Shown here one piece after another: positions 1 through 5,960 of a stretch of DNA of 6,902 nt. Position 1 is the stretch's first letter, and each line of letters begins with the position of its first letter. Made by a program: the position numbers and the translations under genes. The stretch lies in contig DOMW01000218.1 in the NCBI GenBank assembly GCA_003510345.1, forward strand, positions 3,177-10,078, read 5' to 3'. The stretch comes from Clostridiales bacterium. Its GTDB lineage: Bacteria; Bacillota; Clostridia; Christensenellales; Christensenellaceae. The notes below the pieces were generated by a model. That model made no database searches. It was not told the origin of the DNA and saw nothing but the letters and a program-made list of their open reading frames with translations.

Positions 1-70
1 GCCGTCCGTCACGCGGGCAGGCGATTCATCAGGCGCTCCGTCACGGATAAAGCAGGAAGGACACTCCGCT
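1..70. other. Left edge, unassigned
   Basis: No gene can be assigned in this 70-base stretch. One plus-strand frame, beginning at base 1, stays open until a TAG at 73-75, just inside the hairpin at 71-134. This could be the 3' end of a converging plus-strand gene, but about 24 basic, low-information codons are not enough to call it. The 9-mer TCCGTCACG occurs twice in the same direction, at 5-13 and 37-45. Confidence 0.2.
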
Positions 71-134
71 ATTAGAAAAAACGCTGCCTTATGACAAAGT
101 AATTCCGCAAATAGAAAGGCGCGTTTTTTCTAAT
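71..134 (-). terminator. Large inverted repeat, probable bidirectional intrinsic terminator
   Basis: The arms 71-90 and 116-134 are complementary over 19 positions with one bulged base, and enclose a 25-nt loop. The outer part of each arm is an A or T tract (ATTAGAAAAAACGC against GCGTTTTTTCTAAT, a perfect 14 bp) and the inner part is GC-richer (GCCTT/AAGGC). Read on the minus strand this gives A-tract, hairpin, then TTTTTT, as in an intrinsic terminator. Because it is symmetrical it would work in both directions. It sits about 140 bp after the rsmA stop, the natural end of that operon. The loop is longer than in typical terminators, so a remnant of a small inverted-repeat element is the alternative. 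Confidence 0.65.
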
Positions 135-271
135 CCATTCTTCACCGCCCGCACGCGCGCCGAACGGAGAAAAATAGAGGAAGTGGAGAGGCGCCCGGCC
201 ACTATACCAAAAAACAGACCGCAAAGGTAGAGGCCGAGTTGACAGCCTGACAGCGCGAATTTCAGCCGCAT
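89..271 (-). CDS. Possible small membrane protein (60 aa) coupled to rsmA
   Basis: I do not recognise this ORF. Its ATG overlaps the rsmA stop codon as TAATG, a classical arrangement for translational coupling, and a purine-rich GGGGAAGGG lies just upstream inside rsmA. Residues about 8-27 form one hydrophobic segment (LSGCQLGLYLCGLFFGIVAG) after a short basic start, so a single-pass membrane peptide is possible. The remaining half is basic and polar with no motif I can name. Against it: the last 15 or so codons and the stop lie within the terminator hairpin, codon use is unremarkable, and there is no comparison available. It could be a chance reading frame, or the stub of a longer gene that once followed rsmA. 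Confidence 0.3.
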   Translation of the reverse strand: MRLKFALSGCQLGLYLCGLFFGIVAGRLSTSSIFLRSARVRAVKNGLEKTRLSICGITLS

Positions 272-1119
272 TACCCTTCCCCATCCCCAAACAGCCCCGC
301 CGCGACCGCCGCGAACCCTTCGGGGGAGAGATCCTGCGCGCGGCTTTTTGGGTCAATCGAAAGCGCGGCAAGCACGCGCGCCACCTCGCCCGGGGGCGCG
401 ATTTGCTTGAGATTATTAAGCAGTGTTTTCCTGCGCATGGCAAACGCCGCGCGCACCGTCTTCACATAGCTTTTACGCGGAACGGCAAGCGGCCCGCGCG
501 CGAGGTCGAGCAAAAGGATGGCGGAATCTACGTCCGGCGCGGGATAAAAACAGCGCGGCGAAACGGTAAACAACAGCCGGGGGTCGGCATAATAGCGGCA
601 GGAAGCGGTAAGCGCGCCATAAGAAGCGTCGCCCGCGTTTGCGGCAAGGCGCTGCGCCACCTCTTTTTGCACCATCACCACAAGGTTTTGCACAGGCGCG
701 CCGCTCTGGAGCACATGCAGCAATATTTTGGATGTAATGTAGTAAGGGAGGTTGCCGCATACGTCAAACGGCTGCCCGGCAAAGTATGCCTCGCCCAGCG
801 CTTTTAAATCCGCCTTCAGTATGTCGCCTTCTATTACGGTGAGATTTTTCAGTTCCCCCGCCGTTTGCGCGCGCGCCGCGACGAGCCCTTTATCGATCTC
901 TATCGAAACAACGCGCGCTGCCCGCCCGCAGAGCGCACCCGTAAGCGCGCCCAGCCCCATGCCGATTTCAAGGACATTACCGTCCCGCATGGGCACGCAC
1001 TGCGCGATTTTTTCAACGATATTACCGTCCACCAGAAAATTCTGCCCGAATTTTTTCAACGGGACGAGGCCGTTTTTTTCCAGAAACGCCGAAACGTCTT
1101 TTGGTGATGTTCTGTCCAA
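271..1119 (-). CDS. rsmA: 16S rRNA (adenine1518/1519-N6)-dimethyltransferase RsmA/KsgA
   Basis: This enzyme dimethylates two adjacent adenosines in the loop of helix 45 of 16S rRNA, using S-adenosylmethionine, late in 30S subunit assembly in the cytoplasm. The 282-residue product fits the family (about 270-290). Landmarks in order: KKFGQNFL at 22-29; SAM-binding motif I LEIGMGLGALT at 50-60 (Met54 where Pro is usual); acidic IEID at 73-76; GDIL at 98-101; catalytic NLPYYIT at 123-129; then VQKEVAQRL, the FYPAPDVDSA substrate-side motif, and a C-terminal FAMRRKTLLNNLK and RAQDLSPEGF. The start is taken as TTG at 1119, 5 nt after the stop of the upstream YabE-like gene. No in-frame ATG or GTG lies between the end of that gene and this point, and starting here matches the N-terminal length of the Bacillus protein. 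No Shine-Dalgarno is visible, so translation probably depends on the gene upstream. The same frame runs back to 1374 only through coding sequence of that gene. Confidence 0.95.
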   Translation of the reverse strand: MDRTSPKDVSAFLEKNGLVPLKKFGQNFLVDGNIVEKIAQCVPMRDGNVLEIGMGLGALTGALCGRAARVVSIEIDKGLVAARAQTAGELKNLTVIEGDILKADLKALGEAYFAGQPFDVCGNLPYYITSKILLHVLQSGAPVQNLVVMVQKEVAQRLAANAGDASYGALTASCRYYADPRLLFTVSPRCFYPAPDVDSAILLLDLARGPLAVPRKSYVKTVRAAFAMRRKTLLNNLKQIAPPGEVARVLAALSIDPKSRAQDLSPEGFAAVAAGLFGDGEG

Positions 1120-1124
1120 TTTTT

Positions 1125-2543
1125 TTATTCGATCACAGAAACCGTGTAGGTGCCCGTGCTCCAGTCTTGTCCACAGGTGCATACCTCGCGGTCTCCCAAG
1201 AACACGTCGATCGTGCCGCTGGAAAACCCGCCGGTATCTTCCACGCGCCCGTAGCCGTAACCCGGCACAAACAGTTTTGTACCATACGGGAACTGGCTTG
1301 TCTTCGCCGCGATCGTACCCCAGGAAGCATACGTGCCCGTCGCTGTTTTGTTGCCGCCGTTGCAGGCGGAACAATACGCCGTTACCCGAAGCTCCACCGT
1401 GTACTTCACTGGCGTTCCGTCCTCCAGCGTCGTAGGGCCGCTCACCGCGCCGCCGCCCGACGAACCGCCGGAATTACCTCCCGAGCTACCGCCCGAACTG
1501 CCACCCGAACTACCGCTGGATGAACCTTTATGGATTTCAGACGTCTTCACTTTCTTTTCCGGGGGCGGGGCGACATACGTTCCCACCTTTGTGATCTCCG
1601 AAATCGCTTCTTTGATCACTTCCTCGGAAATGGTGTGCTCGGCTGTCATCACACCGTTTTTATAAATCTGTTCCGTTATGATTTGCAGTGTACCGTTTTC
1701 ACCCCACCGGCTTACTTTCGTCTCGCCTTTATCAAGCGTGTCGTCTTCCTCTTCCACCGACTTATAGGGAATTTCAAATTCTTCGGTGATCTGCTCTACA
1801 TTCACTTTGATATACTCTACCCGCATACCCGGGCGCACAAACGTATCCGGCGACGGATACACTTCGTCGTGCTCCGCCGGAACGATACCCGCGCGGTTCA
1901 GCACATCCTGCACCGTTCCCGCTACCATTTCGATGGTGGCGGTGCCGAGCTCCGTGCTCACAGTGACGGGCATGGCCCGCCTAATAATGATCTCCATCCC
2001 TTCCTCTATGAGCGTATCCGGGCTGGTTTCAAGAAGGTCGTCCTCCCCAATCTGCACTTTGTTGTCTTCCAGAAATTCACCGACTGTTCCGGCGGATGTA
2101 GGCGCTTCCATCACCCTGCCGCCATCATTCAATATAATGTTTGTCGTCGGCTTGGCAAACGCCGTAGGAATGGCAATCGCCGAAACAAGCGCAACGATGG
2201 CACAGGCCACCACTGTCGCTTTTAGCAGCCGGTCTTTGAAAAAATAAAAAATCGATTCGCCGCCCGACCCGGGCACAAATGTAGATTTCTTTTCCGCGCG
2301 GCTTTTTAACCAGCTAAAACCGTTCCCGGCGCGCGGCGCGTGTTTGTTGCTGCGTGGGCGGGACACCCTGTCCATTTGTTCCGACAGATCACGGGGCTGC
2401 CTTGCTCTGGGCGGTGTTGCCGCCTTCCAATCCTTTTTACCGGAACGGTCGCCCTTTGCCGCGCGGGACACACGCGTTGCCTTCGGTATTTCGTTTTGCG
2501 GCTTTTCCTCCGCACTCTTTTTTTCTTCCGACATGAAATCCAT
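1125..2543 (-). CDS. YabE-like DUF348-G5-3D cell-wall protein, downstream paralogue
   Basis: A 472-residue single-pass membrane protein. Residues 1-106 are hydrophilic and strongly basic (net charge about +12). The membrane segment is at 107-130, ending in AFAKP, which could also be a signal-peptidase site. Two DUF348 (ubiquitin-like) domains lie at about 134-190 and 192-248, and G5 at about 247-325. A Ser/Gly linker (340-365) precedes the 3D domain at about 380-472. In this family the 3D domain resembles the MltA lytic transglycosylase core, and DUF348-G5 modules also occur in the actinobacterial resuscitation factor RpfB, so a peptidoglycan-cleaving role outside the membrane is likely. Two of the three name-giving aspartates are present (D436 in EDTGG, D446 in TIDVF); Lys414 replaces the first. 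Cysteines come in two pairs, C391/C394 and C455/C457. The start follows GGAGG by 4 nt; ATG at 2534 is the alternative (13 nt). It lies 46 nt after its paralogue and 5 nt before rsmA. Confidence 0.9.
   Translation of the reverse strand: MDFMSEEKKSAEEKPQNEIPKATRVSRAAKGDRSGKKDWKAATPPRARQPRDLSEQMDRVSRPRSNKHAPRAGNGFSWLKSRAEKKSTFVPGSGGESIFYFFKDRLLKATVVACAIVALVSAIAIPTAFAKPTTNIILNDGGRVMEAPTSAGTVGEFLEDNKVQIGEDDLLETSPDTLIEEGMEIIIRRAMPVTVSTELGTATIEMVAGTVQDVLNRAGIVPAEHDEVYPSPDTFVRPGMRVEYIKVNVEQITEEFEIPYKSVEEEDDTLDKGETKVSRWGENGTLQIITEQIYKNGVMTAEHTISEEVIKEAISEITKVGTYVAPPPEKKVKTSEIHKGSSSGSSGGSSGGSSGGNSGGSSGGGAVSGPTTLEDGTPVKYTVELRVTAYCSACNGGNKTATGTYASWGTIAAKTSQFPYGTKLFVPGYGYGRVEDTGGFSSGTIDVFLGDREVCTCGQDWSTGTYTVSVIE
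1449..1526 (-). repeat. Ser-Gly repeat linker coding sequence
   Basis: Residues 340-365 of the downstream YabE-like protein are almost only Ser and Gly, in repeated SSGG units encoded by near-repeats of about 12 bases. It is a flexible spacer between the G5 and 3D domains. The upstream paralogue lacks it, which makes that linker 45 residues shorter. Repeats of this kind change length by slippage. Confidence 0.8.
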
Positions 2544-2547
2544 TAAT

Positions 2548-2552
2548 CCTCC
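2548..2552 (-). promoter_or_regulatory. Ribosome binding site of the downstream YabE-like gene
   Basis: GGAGG lies 4 nt before ATG 2543 and 13 nt before the in-frame ATG 2534. The first spacing is short but acceptable and the second is long, so 2543 is preferred. The site lies in the 46-nt gap between the paralogues. A weak inverted repeat, GTAAAG and CTTTAC, stands just ahead of it, and no promoter is visible in the gap. Confidence 0.7.
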
Positions 2553-2589
2553 GGGTAAAGTTATTTCCCACCCTTTACGCCTGCCGCGC

Positions 2590-3948
2590 CTACGCCAAAA
2601 CGTAGACGTCCTTATACCGCACGCCCCACCGCTCACCGCAGGTGCACGTGTCAAAATCACCCATATACAGGTCTATTGTGTCTTCAGAGAAGCCGCCGGT
2701 ATCCTCTACCTTGCCGTAGCCATAACCGGGAATGAACACCCATGTGCCATAGGGAAGCTTGCTGTCTTTCGCCGCGATCGTGCCAAAGCTGTTTTCGTCA
2801 CGCCGGGGATAGGTGCCCACAGCCGTTTTGTTGCCTGTGTTGCACGCGGAACAATACGCTGTGGTGCGCTTTGAAAGCACATATTTGCAGATATCGCCGT
2901 TGGGCGTGCGGATAGGCACCCATGTACCAACCTTTTCCAGTTGGTTTATGGGCTGTTTCGTCACCGTTTCGGAAATCATTTTCTCGTCTGTCAGCATACC
3001 GTTTTTATACGTTAGCTTCGTCCTGATCTCCATTTCGCCTTCCTCGCCGTAACGCACAACTTCTATCTCATCTTCTAAGATGGTGCTGTCTTTTTCCTGT
3101 TCCGTTTCAAACGGTATCCGTTCGTATTCGGATTTATACTGAATATTCACAATGATGTGCTCTATTTCCATACCCGGATGCAATAAGGTATCCGGCGAGG
3201 GGTATATCTCATCCGTCTCGGCTACGGTAAGGCCCACTTCCGAAAGCACATCCTGCACGGTGCCCGCCACCATGGGGACCGTGTACGTTTGGTCTTGCGT
3301 ATGCACCATTACGGGCATAGCGCGCCGTATAATGATTTCCATACCTTCCGTGATAGGCGTATTCGGGCTTGTTTCCAGAATGTCCTCCGCACCGATCCGC
3401 ACAAGGTTATCGCTAAGGAACTCGCCCACCGTTGCCGCCGACGTGGGGGCCTGCATCACCCTGCCGCCGTCATTTAAAGTGATATCCGCCGTGGGCTTGG
3501 CAAAACCGGTGGGAATGGCGATCGCCGAAACCACAGCCACAGCCGCGCACGCCAGCATCGTTGTTTTGATGATCTTATCGGCCAGCATACCCTGCCGGTC
3601 GTTGAATTTCTGTTTTTTGTTTTTACGGCTTTGCAAGAGCGCCGCCAGCATATGCAGGCGCCGCGCGCCCGACAGGCCCTTGCCCGTATGCCGGGTATAC
3701 TCTTCACGGCGCACCCTTCCGCCTTCGCCTACTTGTCCCAGCACGATTTTATCGCGGGCGGCCGCCGCCGTTCTTTTCCCGCGGATAGCATTTGCCGGTT
3801 TTTCTTTGCGGGGACGCGAAACACGCCCGCTTACGACCGGAAGATCCTCATCCGTTACGCGTAGCTTGTCCAGTTCATATAAAATTCCTTTAAACCTGGT
3901 TTCCGGATGCAGCTCAAGTTCGCTGTCGTCCATGCGTTTCCCTGGCAT
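2590..3948 (-). CDS. YabE-like DUF348-G5-3D cell-wall protein, upstream paralogue
   Basis: First gene of the operon, 452 residues. A basic cytoplasmic region (1-125, net charge about +13) leads to a membrane segment at 126-150, two DUF348 domains (about 154-210 and 212-268), G5 (about 267-345) and a 3D domain (about 358-452). From the membrane segment to the end of G5 it aligns with the downstream paralogue without any gap. About 58 of the first 73 residues (141-213) are identical, whereas the cytoplasmic tails do not resemble each other. In 3D, D416 (EDTGG) and D426 (TIDLY) are kept, Lys394 stands where the first Asp is expected (an Asp follows at 395), and cysteines 366/369 and 435/437 match the paralogue; C354 is extra. 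A role in peptidoglycan remodelling or resuscitation is inferred from the family. The start is ATG 3948, 6 nt after GGAGG; GTG 3954 touches the binding site and is unlikely. Confidence 0.9.
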   Translation of the reverse strand: MPGKRMDDSELELHPETRFKGILYELDKLRVTDEDLPVVSGRVSRPRKEKPANAIRGKRTAAAARDKIVLGQVGEGGRVRREEYTRHTGKGLSGARRLHMLAALLQSRKNKKQKFNDRQGMLADKIIKTTMLACAAVAVVSAIAIPTGFAKPTADITLNDGGRVMQAPTSAATVGEFLSDNLVRIGAEDILETSPNTPITEGMEIIIRRAMPVMVHTQDQTYTVPMVAGTVQDVLSEVGLTVAETDEIYPSPDTLLHPGMEIEHIIVNIQYKSEYERIPFETEQEKDSTILEDEIEVVRYGEEGEMEIRTKLTYKNGMLTDEKMISETVTKQPINQLEKVGTWVPIRTPNGDICKYVLSKRTTAYCSACNTGNKTAVGTYPRRDENSFGTIAAKDSKLPYGTWVFIPGYGYGKVEDTGGFSEDTIDLYMGDFDTCTCGERWGVRYKDVYVLA

Positions 3949-3954
3949 ATACAC

Positions 3955-3959
3955 CCTCC
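3955..3959 (-). promoter_or_regulatory. Ribosome binding site of the upstream YabE-like gene
   Basis: GGAGG inside GGGAGGG, 6 nt before ATG 3948. This spacing decides against the in-frame GTG at 3954, which overlaps the run of G. Confidence 0.8.
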
Positions 3960-3983
3960 CGGCAAGGATTTTTAGCGTTGTTA

Positions 3984-4012
3984 AGTATACTCTAAAAACG
4001 CCAAAAAGTCAA
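3984..4012 (-). promoter_or_regulatory. Sigma-A type promoter of the yabE-yabE-rsmA operon
   Basis: TTGACT (4012-4007) and TATACT (3989-3984) are separated by exactly 17 nt, each one base from consensus. A start near 3977 would give a leader of about 29 nt that includes the ribosome binding site. No other promoter is seen before the two downstream genes, so rsmA is probably read from here. Confidence 0.85.
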
Positions 4013-4147
4013 ATGAGCACGGCCGGGGGATCGTCCATTTGTATTATTTTGTATATGTTTCAGCAGCAGCGGTACATTACTGGGTAACCGATGATCAATG
4101 CAGCCTGCACATCTTTTGAGCCCTATTGCGGGCGGTAGTGCAACAAA

Positions 4148-4185
4148 GTTTGCCTATGTCCCGGTTAGCCTGGGCATAGGTAAAC
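4148..4185. repeat. Long inverted repeat (hairpin) in the spacer
   Basis: The arms GTTTGCCTATGTCCC (4148-4162) and GGGCATAGGTAAAC (4172-4185) pair over 13 bp with one bulge and one mismatch around a 9-nt loop. The core CATAGGYAAAC thus occurs once on each strand. No T-run follows on either strand, so a terminator is unlikely. A third, diverged copy of one arm lies at 6850-6868. Binding site for a protein, or the remnant of a mobile-element end, are both possible. Confidence 0.65.
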
Positions 4186-4191
4186 CTCATT

Positions 4192-4232
4192 AACCGACAA
4201 ACGACAACCCCAAAAAGGACAACAAAAACACA
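4192..4232. other. 41-base stretch without T on the plus strand
   Basis: Plus-strand bases 4192-4232 contain no T and are dominated by A and C, with GACAA three times (4196, 4203 and 4218). A transcript reading through from the kinase would be A-free and rich in G and U here, hence poorly structured. Function unknown. Confidence 0.5.
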
Positions 4233-4233
4233 T

Positions 4234-4251
4234 GGCCTGAAACGGCCTGAA
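4234..4251. repeat. Short tandem repeat, GGCCTGAA twice
   Basis: GGCCTGAA at 4234-4241 and 4244-4251, separated by AC, a 10-base period close to one helical turn. It may be a pair of half-sites for a DNA-binding protein, or chance. Confidence 0.45.
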
Positions 4252-4283
4252 TCAGAGCAAATCAACTTTAACGTTGTGCAAGT

Positions 4284-4343
4284 AAAAAAAGCCGGTTTTC
4301 GTAAAATTTCAACGCATATGCGGTATTATCGTATTGTGCCGAC
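4284..4343 (-). terminator. Weak terminator candidate after the kinase gene
   Basis: On the minus strand seven T (4290-4284) follow CCGGC (4295-4291), which could pair with GTCGG (4343-4339) including one G-U pair. The loop of over 40 nt makes this poor. A terminator is expected somewhere here because the next operon has its own promoter. Confidence 0.2.
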
Positions 4344-4366
4344 TTCATTTCAGCGTGTAATTCACA

Positions 4367-5953
4367 TCATACTAAACTGTGCACAGCGGCGCGCTCCGCC
4401 GCAAGCCCCGCCTCGTAGCGCTTCATAAACGCCGCGAAACCCTGCACGTCCTTTTTTTCGGGAAACGCCAGCTTGCCTTTGTTTTCGCCGAATACTTTTT
4501 CCGAAAGATATGCGGTAAGAGGCTCCCCCGCTTCCTTTCGCGCCATATAGGCCGCCAAAAGGGCAATGCCCCACGCGCCGCCTTCTCCTGCCGATTCCAT
4601 AACGGCGACAGGTACGCCCAACGCCGCCGCCATCAGGTTCTGGCCCACGCCTTCCGTTTTAAAGAACCCGCCATGCCCCAGCAAAGACTCCATTTGTAAG
4701 TGCTCTTTTTCCGTCAGGATATCCATACCCAGCCGAAGCGTGCCGATGGCGGAAAAGATTAGCGAACGCATGAAATTCGCGAGGGACATGTCGCTGCCCG
4801 GCATACGGGCAAAAAGCGGCCGCCCTTCCTCAAAGCCGGTGATGGCCTCGCCCGCGTAATAGTTGTAGGAAACAAGGCCGCCTGCGTCCGGTTCGCCCAA
4901 AAGCGCTTTTTCATACAGTGTTTTATAGAACGCGTCTTTATCCACCGAGCAGCCGAATGTTTTGAGCGTTTCGTTGAGCAGCCGCATCCATGCATCGATG
5001 TCGGATGTGAAGTTGTTGCAGTGCACCATGGCAACGGGCGCGCCCGCGGGTGTTGTGATCACATCGATCTCGGGGTACATGTGGGAAAGCGCCTTTTCCA
5101 TCACGACCATGGCAAAGATCGACGTGCCCGCCGAAAGGTTTCCTGTGCGCGCCGCCACGGTGTTTGTCGCCACCATACCCGTACCCGCGTCCCCTTCTGG
5201 TGGGCAAAGCGGAATGCCCGCGGCAAGCCTGCCGGAAGGGTCGAGCAACCGCGCGCCTTGTTCGGTAAGCGTACCTGCTGGCTCTCCGGCGGAAAGCACT
5301 TTGGGCAGGATGTCGCCGAGGCTGCCGCCAAAAGCGCCGGAAACAAGCGCGTCAAACTGCGCCATCATTTTTTTATTATAATCGTTTGTGCCGCTGTCTA
5401 TGGGGAACATGCCGGACGCGTCGTCCACACCCAGCACCCTTTCGCCGGTAAGCAGGAAGTGGACATAACCGGAAAGCGTAGTCAAAAACGTGATGTCCTG
5501 CACATGGGTTTCCTTATTTAAGATCGCTTGGTAGAGGTGCGCGATAGTCCAGCGCTGCGGGATATTAAACCCGAACAAATCGGAAAGCTTTACCGCGGCC
5601 CGCTCTGTCATTGTGTTGCGCCAGGTGCGGAAAGCGGCGAGCTGTTTGCCGTCTTTGTCAAACGGAAGGTATCCGTGCATCATGGCGGAAATGCCGATGG
5701 CGGAAAGCCGGGTTACGGGTATGCCGTACAGCCTTTGCACATCATCCGAAAGCGCGGCGTAGCAGCTTTTAAGGCCGTGCAGCACATCTTCCATCGCGTA
5801 CGTCCACACGCCGTTTATAAGCTGGTTTTCCCATTCATAGCTGCCGGAAGCTATGGGCGCGTGGTCTTCACCTATAAGCACCGCCTTGATGCGGGTAGAG
5901 CCAAGCTCGATCCCCAGGGTCGCGTTCCCGTCCAAAATCGCTTGCTTTGTCAT
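4367..5953 (-). CDS. FGGY-family carbohydrate kinase, xylulokinase-like (XylB/COG1070 type)
   Basis: A 528-residue cytoplasmic sugar kinase that should transfer phosphate from ATP to a pentulose or related sugar before entry into central metabolism. Family landmarks: N-terminal phosphate-binding GIELGSTRIK (14-23), with Glu16 where most relatives have Asp; AIGISAMMHGYLPFD (85-99) and the WRN at 111-113, equivalent to the ISGQMHG and WND regions of xylulokinases; PPEGDAGTG (251-259), with Asp255 the likely catalytic base; AGTSIF (275-280), the second phosphate loop; LGHGGFFKTEGVGQNLMAAA (425-444) and AGEGGAWGIALLA (455-467) in the ATP-binding half. Long inserts such as HCNNFTSDIDAW (311-322) mark a subfamily common in gut Bacillota and Bacteroidota. 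Xylulose or ribulose is plausible, but the substrate cannot be read from the sequence and no sugar isomerase or epimerase gene lies nearby. The start ATG 5953 is 7 nt after GGAGG; ATG 5959 lies only 1 nt after it. The gene follows the lipoprotein gene after 38 nt and is probably cotranscribed. Confidence 0.88.
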   Translation of the reverse strand: MTKQAILDGNATLGIELGSTRIKAVLIGEDHAPIASGSYEWENQLINGVWTYAMEDVLHGLKSCYAALSDDVQRLYGIPVTRLSAIGISAMMHGYLPFDKDGKQLAAFRTWRNTMTERAAVKLSDLFGFNIPQRWTIAHLYQAILNKETHVQDITFLTTLSGYVHFLLTGERVLGVDDASGMFPIDSGTNDYNKKMMAQFDALVSGAFGGSLGDILPKVLSAGEPAGTLTEQGARLLDPSGRLAAGIPLCPPEGDAGTGMVATNTVAARTGNLSAGTSIFAMVVMEKALSHMYPEIDVITTPAGAPVAMVHCNNFTSDIDAWMRLLNETLKTFGCSVDKDAFYKTLYEKALLGEPDAGGLVSYNYYAGEAITGFEEGRPLFARMPGSDMSLANFMRSLIFSAIGTLRLGMDILTEKEHLQMESLLGHGGFFKTEGVGQNLMAAALGVPVAVMESAGEGGAWGIALLAAYMARKEAGEPLTAYLSEKVFGENKGKLAFPEKKDVQGFAAFMKRYEAGLAAERAAVHSLV

Positions 5954-5960
5954 CTTCATA

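Larger units (their letters stand above)
3949..4366. other. Gene-free spacer between kinase and yabE operon
   Basis: About 420 bp without a supportable gene. It contains, from right to left, a weak terminator candidate and the 10-bp palindrome CGCATATGCG (4313-4322), a tandem 8-mer, a stretch without T on the plus strand, a long inverted repeat, and the promoter of the yabE operon. Base composition is AT-richer than the flanking genes. I see no known riboswitch. Confidence 0.7.

Noticed and set aside
5..45. CRISPR-like direct repeat (TCCGTCACG twice)
   Set aside because: Only two copies of a 9-mer are present, far too short and too few for an array.
72..443. Minus-strand reading frame of 123 codons overlapping the rsmA 3' end
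   Set aside because: Most of it is an out-of-frame reading of the conserved C-terminal part of rsmA, and it ends in the terminator.
1120..1374. N-terminal extension of rsmA by 85 residues
   Set aside because: It lies wholly in the 3D-domain coding sequence of the upstream gene and does not resemble the KsgA family; homologues begin close to the TTG at 1119.
752..1435. Plus-strand reading frame of 227 codons
   Set aside because: It lies opposite rsmA and the 3D domain, both with well-supported protein signatures; its own translation is Arg/Pro/Ser-rich and without motifs.
2544..2660. N-terminal extension of the downstream YabE-like protein by 39 residues
   Set aside because: It would overlap the end of the upstream paralogue and bypass the GGAGG before ATG 2543.
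3152..4087. Plus-strand reading frame of 311 codons opposite the upstream YabE-like gene
   Set aside because: It is a mirror of the minus-strand gene, with no recognisable domain, and runs through that gene's promoter. The minus-strand product has a clear domain architecture.
3949..4366. Riboswitch or structured leader upstream of the yabE operon
   Set aside because: The hairpin at 4148-4185 lies more than 130 bp upstream of the promoter, so it is outside the transcript, and the leader is only about 29 nt.
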